35,756 nt of DNA from Bradyrhizobium acaciae. GTDB lineage: Bacteria > Pseudomonadota > Alphaproteobacteria > Rhizobiales > Xanthobacteraceae. The translations under genes and the position numbers were made by a program. Shown here one piece after another: positions 32,251 to 35,756 of the stretch. Every line of letters starts with the position of its first letter. Position 1 is the first letter of the stretch. The notes under the pieces were generated by a model. The model was not told the origin of the DNA. It saw only the letters and a list, made by a program, of their open reading frames with translations, and made no database searches. The DNA is taken from the NCBI RefSeq assembly GCF_020889785.1, contig NZ_JACMYK010000075.1, positions 1 to 35,756 on the forward strand. The letters run 5' to 3'.

Positions 32251-33396
32251 ATGCGCTTGAGCCATTGCCATAATTTCCATGACTTCCGTGAACTGGCGCG
32301 GCGGCGGCTTCCCGGGCCGATCTTCGATTATATCGACGGCGGAGCCGACGACGAGGCGACGCTCCGGCAGAACACCGCGAGCTTCGAGCGGTGCGACCTG
32401 GTGCCCAACGTCCTGCGGGGCGTGGAGACCGTCGATCTCTCGGTCACGGTGATGGGGCAGAAACTGGCGACACCGTTCTATTGTTCGCCTACTGCGCTGC
32501 AGCGCCTGTTTCATCATCAGGGCGAACGAGCCGTCGCGGCGGCGGCATCGAAATTCGGTACGATGTTCGGCGTGTCCTCGCTCGGTACCGTGAGCCTCGA
32601 GGAATTGCGCAAGGCCTACGCGACGCCGCAGGTCTACCAGTTCTATTTCCACCGGGATCGCGGCCTGAACACGGCCATGATGCAGCGCGCCAAGCAGGCC
32701 GGCGTCAACGTCATGATGTTGACGGTCGACAGCATCACCGGCGGCAACCGCGAGCGCGACCTGCGCACCGGGTTCTCGATTCCGTTCAGGCTGACGCTCG
32801 GCGGCATGCTGCAATTCGCCATCAAGCCGGCATGGGCCATCAACTATGTCACCCATGAGAGCTTCAAGCTGCCGCAGCTCGACGAGCATGTCGACATGAG
32901 CGGCGGCGCGATGTCGATCGGGCGCTATTTTACTGAGATGCTCGATCCCGCCATGACGTGGGACGACGTCGCCGGGATGGTCCGGCAATGGAATGGCCAG
33001 TTCTGCCTGAAGGGCATCATGTCGGTCGAGGACGCCAAGCGCGCCGTCGAGATCGGCTGCACCGGAATCATCCTGTCCAATCACGGCGGCCGGCAGCTCG
33101 ACGGCTCCCGGGCGGCGTTCGATCAGCTGGCCGAGATCGTCGATGCCGTGGGCGACCGGATCGATGTGATGATGGACGGTGGCATCAAGCGGGGCAGCCA
33201 TGTGCTGAAAGCGCTGTCGTTGGGCGCCAAGGCCGTCGGCCTGGGCCGCTTCTATCTCTATCCGCTGGCATCGGCCGGCCAGGCCGGAGTCGAGCGCGCG
33301 CTCGGTCTGCTGCAGGCGGAGCTGGTGCGGGACATGCGGCTGATGGGGTGTTCCTCGATCAGCCAGCTCTCTCGGGCAAACCTGCAGTTCAGATAG
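32251..33396 (+). CDS. FMN-dependent alpha-hydroxy-acid dehydrogenase/oxidase (LldD/mandelate dehydrogenase family)
   Basis: A 381-residue FMN barrel enzyme oxidising an L-2-hydroxy acid to the 2-oxo acid. Active-site residues are all visible: Tyr27 in FDYIDGGADDE, QFYFHRDRG, TVDSITGGNRERDLRTGF, Lys254 in CLKGI, and His278/Arg281 in SNHGGRQLDG, followed by the phosphate-binding DGGIKRGSHVLKALSLGA. The NRERDLRTGF segment is closer to mandelate dehydrogenase than to L-lactate dehydrogenase LldD, so lactate is not assured. The start at 32251 has CGGAG 8 nt upstream. It stands 112 bp after the catabolic operon on the same strand and may or may not be part of it. It converges with the channel gene, 24 bp apart. 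Confidence 0.94.
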   Translation: MRLSHCHNFHDFRELARRRLPGPIFDYIDGGADDEATLRQNTASFERCDLVPNVLRGVETVDLSVTVMGQKLATPFYCSPTALQRLFHHQGERAVAAAASKFGTMFGVSSLGTVSLEELRKAYATPQVYQFYFHRDRGLNTAMMQRAKQAGVNVMMLTVDSITGGNRERDLRTGFSIPFRLTLGGMLQFAIKPAWAINYVTHESFKLPQLDEHVDMSGGAMSIGRYFTEMLDPAMTWDDVAGMVRQWNGQFCLKGIMSVEDAKRAVEIGCTGIILSNHGGRQLDGSRAAFDQLAEIVDAVGDRIDVMMDGGIKRGSHVLKALSLGAKAVGLGRFYLYPLASAGQAGVERALGLLQAELVRDMRLMGCSSISQLSRANLQFR

Positions 33397-33420
33397 CCGC
33401 CCGCCCAATCCGTATCGCGC

Positions 33421-34113
33421 TCACGAATCCCGATCGCTGTGCGTGATCTCGAGCGTGACGAGCCGCGCCAGCAGCGTTGCGGGATAGAGTTGGCCGAAGA
33501 TCGCCTCGAGATTGCACAGGCTGCGCGCGATCGGGTGCAGCGGGGCGACGTCGCCATAGCCGGTGGTCGTCAGCGTCATGAAGCTGAAATAGATCAGTTG
33601 GTTCGCCAGCGCCGGACTGTCCTCCATCTTCATCCCGGAAAAGGCGTTCGGCAGCAGCGTGCCGATGAAGGTGTAGAGTGCCGAGAAGATCACGGCAACG
33701 GATAGGTAGAGCAGGACGGCGCCGATCACGCGGTGATAGGTGACGCGGCCCGGCGCAAATGTCGCGCGAGCCACCGTCACAGCGAGAGTGATGCCGACGA
33801 TCAGCCACGAGCCGGCGAACAGATTGAGGTCGAGGATCGAAGGCGAACGCAGCCTCAGGACTCCGCCCGTGACGATCATGGCAAGCGCAACCAGCATCGC
33901 GGTGACGGCGATTGCGCTTCCCGACATCAGGAACACGCCGCCGACCAGGAAGAGCGCGAGCAGCAGCTCGAATATCTGGAATTCGAACAGGCCGAGGGCT
34001 TGGAGCGGGGCTATCACGAACATCATGATCATGATCAGGGCCGTGAGCACGGTCAGCAGGGAATCGCCCCAGCGCTTGCGCAGCTCGCCGATGCTCGTCC
34101 AATTGCGCCTCAT
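33421..34113 (-). CDS. Potassium-channel-like membrane protein
   Basis: A 230-residue inner-membrane protein. Five hydrophobic segments (around LTVLTALIMIMMFVIAPL, IFELLLALFLVGGVFLM, AIAVTAMLVALAMIVTG, LNLFAGSWLIVGITLAV, VIGAVLLYLSVAVIFSALY) precede the selectivity filter TTTGYGD at residues 182-188. A last span (CNLEAIFGQLYPATLLARLV) follows the filter. This matches a 6-span channel with an Ion_trans_2-type pore and no cytoplasmic ligand domain. The fourth segment lacks the arginine row of voltage sensors, so gating is unclear. The start at 34113 follows GGGGCGGGA; the frame stays open to 34557, but only as the antisense of other coding DNA. A strong hairpin lies 14 bp upstream (34127-34157). 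Confidence 0.9.
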   Translation of the reverse strand: MRRNWTSIGELRKRWGDSLLTVLTALIMIMMFVIAPLQALGLFEFQIFELLLALFLVGGVFLMSGSAIAVTAMLVALAMIVTGGVLRLRSPSILDLNLFAGSWLIVGITLAVTVARATFAPGRVTYHRVIGAVLLYLSVAVIFSALYTFIGTLLPNAFSGMKMEDSPALANQLIYFSFMTLTTTGYGDVAPLHPIARSLCNLEAIFGQLYPATLLARLVTLEITHSDRDS

Positions 34114-34126
34114 TCCCGCCCCGTCA

Positions 34127-34157
34127 TTCGGCACGGCATCAGGATGCCGGTGCCGAA
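34127..34157. terminator. Hairpin between the LTXXQ gene and the channel gene
   Basis: TTCGGCAC-GGCATC-AGGATGCCGGTGCCGAA forms a stem of about 13 bp with one bulge. It lies downstream of the LTXXQ gene and 14 bp upstream of the channel start on the minus strand. It has no T-tract, so it could be a weak terminator or a structure in the channel gene's leader that affects the ribosome site. Confidence 0.4.
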
Positions 34158-34238
34158 CATTGCTGTGCGCCGGCCGCAAAGGCAAGACGGGGGCCGGTGT
34201 CGCGCGCACCGGGCGGTGAAGATCGCGGGCAGGGTGCC

Positions 34239-35756
34239 TCAGGGGCTCGCGACCTGCTGCAGCGTGTTGAAGCGTGCCTTCTGCTCGCTGCTCAGCGTGG
34301 CGTAGAACCTGTCCAGCGCAGGCTCGATCAGCTGCGCGGCCTTCTGCATGGCCTCGAGCCGGTGCTGCATTGCCTCCAGCCGGCCGAGCGGGGTCAGCGG
34401 CACATCGTTCGGGCAAGCCGCCTGCAGGTCCGCAATGGCCTTCGTGGTCGCATCGCTCAGGCGATCGAGCGCTTCCTTCTGCTTGCCCGCTGGATGAAGC
34501 GAGGCCTCGATCCGGTTGATCGGCAATTGGGCCAGGTCGGATTTCGAATCGCCGCAATTTCCGGATTGCGCGGTTGCCTCCTGCTGTTGCGGCGAACGTT
34601 CGCCGACATGTGGACCGAGCGCATTGAAGCGGGCCTGCTGCTCGTCGCTGAGCGAGCCGTAGAAATTCGCCAGGGCGGGCCGCACGATCTTGATTGCATC
34701 GAGCGTTGCGCTGATCCGGTTCAGCATCGACCGCAAGCGGCCGGTTGGCGTCAATGCATAGCTTTCGGTGCAGGAGTCCTTGAAGACATTGGCAGCCTGC
34801 GCCGCGGCAGCCTTCAGATCGTCCAGCAAGGCACGCTGCTGCTGGTTCGGCCGTACCGCCCGCGCGATATCGGCAAGCGGCCAGGCCGTGACGCCCTTGT
34901 CGGGTTCACCACACAGCTGCTTGATGGCCTGCGGGCTCGTATCGGCGCGTTGACGGGATCGCGTGCGGCCTGCGGTCGCCGGATAATCGCCGGGCTCGAT
35001 GCTTGCATAGGCGGAGTAGGGACTGTTGGTGTCCCAGAACACGGTGTCGACGAAGTCGTCATAGGCGTAGGCCCAATAGCCGGGGTCGTAGGCATAGGGC
35101 CAGAACGTGTAGTCAAAGATGTCCGAATAGGCGTAAGGCAGGAACACCGGGCCAAGCCACGCCACGAACGCCGCTCGGTGGCCGCGCCGCCAGGCATTCC
35201 GGGGCGCCCAGCCGCCTTGGCGCATCGCAAGCGCGGCCTGGCTTTGCGCGCCTGTCTGCTCGCGGAAGCGCGCGGCAAATCGCTCGCGCTGGGCCGCCTG
35301 CGTCGCGGCGGTGGTCGCGGTGGCGGCCCCAACCGTCGCTGCGGGTGCCAATCGCTGCTGCCGGGCAAGATCGGCCTGCTGTGAGCGCTGCTCGCGCTGC
35401 AGCAGGCGGTTCTGCGCCTGCAGGGCGCGGTCATGGACGCGTTGTGCGCGTGCACCCTGGACATTCTGCGACTGCAACTGCTGCACGCGTTGCTGCAGGC
35501 GATCGATCCGGGTTTGCCGCTCCGCGGTCTGGCGCGAGAGCGTGTCACGCTGCCGCTGCTGCACAGCCTGCTGGCGTTGCTGGACGAGCTGCTGCCGCTG
35601 TTGCGCGCGCTGTTGAATTCGCTCGGCCTGCGACGGCCGCTCGCTCAAGCGCGACGGTGGGCTCGGGCGTGATGGCGCGGCCACATGGGGAGCAGGGCGC
35701 TGCGGCGGTGCCCCACGACGGAATTCGGGTCGATGCGTTGCAACGCGTGGCGCGGC
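34239..35756 (-). CDS. LTXXQ-motif (Spy/CpxP-like) protein with two repeats, N-terminus outside the window
   Basis: 506 codons are visible and the frame is open through the right edge, so the true start and probable signal peptide lie outside; an in-frame GTG at 35684 is not convincing as a start. The visible N-terminal 150 residues are rich in Gln, Arg and Ala (RIQQRAQQRQQLVQQRQQ) and likely coiled coil. A Tyr/Trp/Asp-rich stretch follows (YWAYAYDDFVDTVFWD). Then come two tandem domains of about 100 residues, each with a Cys, a second Cys before LTPxGRLxxM, and an LTXXQ-type ending (FYGSLSDEQQARFNALG; FYATLSSEQKARFNTLQ). The family is periplasmic and related to the chaperones Spy and CpxP. 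The function here is not known; an envelope role is inferred. Confidence 0.85.
   Translation of the reverse strand, partial: AAPRVATHRPEFRRGAPPQRPAPHVAAPSRPSPPSRLSERPSQAERIQQRAQQRQQLVQQRQQAVQQRQRDTLSRQTAERQTRIDRLQQRVQQLQSQNVQGARAQRVHDRALQAQNRLLQREQRSQQADLARQQRLAPAATVGAATATTAATQAAQRERFAARFREQTGAQSQAALAMRQGGWAPRNAWRRGHRAAFVAWLGPVFLPYAYSDIFDYTFWPYAYDPGYWAYAYDDFVDTVFWDTNSPYSAYASIEPGDYPATAGRTRSRQRADTSPQAIKQLCGEPDKGVTAWPLADIARAVRPNQQQRALLDDLKAAAAQAANVFKDSCTESYALTPTGRLRSMLNRISATLDAIKIVRPALANFYGSLSDEQQARFNALGPHVGERSPQQQEATAQSGNCGDSKSDLAQLPINRIEASLHPAGKQKEALDRLSDATTKAIADLQAACPNDVPLTPLGRLEAMQHRLEAMQKAAQLIEPALDRFYATLSSEQKARFNTLQQVASP

Overview
The window reads as chromosomal DNA from a high-GC alphaproteobacterium, most likely Bradyrhizobium or a close relative. 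The basis is strong GC bias at third codon positions, mirror-image antisense open frames, dense transport and catabolic genes with one-component regulators, and intergenic repeats built from CGTCGTCCCGGC...GCCGGGACGACG or CGTCATTGCGAG...CTCGCAATGACG ends. This assignment is inferred from style and was not searched. There are no rRNA or tRNA genes, no CRISPR array, no transposase and no phage genes. Both ends cut through genes: a Gly/His-rich exported protein on the left and an LTXXQ-type protein on the right.

Layout. (1) 1-5162: a flavin monooxygenase with an N-terminal SnoaL-like domain, its AcoR-type sigma-54 activator, and a readable sigma-54 promoter plus palindromic upstream sites between them. 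An Lrp/AsnC regulator then diverges from (2) 5294-7660, a homodimeric-type 2-oxo acid dehydrogenase E1 (AceE/MdeB-like). (3) 7965-17834: a sugar-acid region with aldehyde dehydrogenase, SMP-30 lactonase, uronate dehydrogenase (udh), an IalB-like protein, a GntR/FCD regulator, an IlvD/Edd dehydratase and a complete TRAP transporter. Repeated ATTGTC/ATTGAC operators tie the regulator, dehydratase and transporter into one regulon. (4) 18027-23336: enoyl-CoA hydratase, a ferredoxin-reductase-like flavoprotein, two PfkB-family kinases in one operon and a two-domain VOC protein. (5) 23651-32138: a TetR regulator, an ABC importer (permease, NMT1/THI5-like binding protein, ATPase) and four tightly coupled enzymes: an enolase-superfamily protein, a Gfo/Idh/MocA dehydrogenase, a DUF993 TIM-barrel lyase and a sugar-isomerase-like TIM barrel. 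(6) 32251-35756: an FMN alpha-hydroxy-acid dehydrogenase, a potassium-channel-like protein and the LTXXQ protein.

How it works together. Region 3 looks like import (TRAP), oxidation (Udh), lactone opening (SMP-30) and dehydration (IlvD/Edd) of a uronic or related sugar acid, with the aldehyde dehydrogenase as a possible last step. Region 5 is the best candidate for an undescribed system: its gene set follows the oxidise, rearrange or dehydrate, then aldol-cleave logic of inositol catabolism, but with different enzyme families and a transporter type not usual for sugars. Its substrate cannot be read from sequence.

Many intergenic spaces carry palindromic repeat elements. Four contain the 16-bp palindrome GTGCGCAATTGCGCAC or a one-base variant. 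Two sit directly behind a solute-binding-protein gene inside a transporter operon, and one supplies the last codons of ribokinase.
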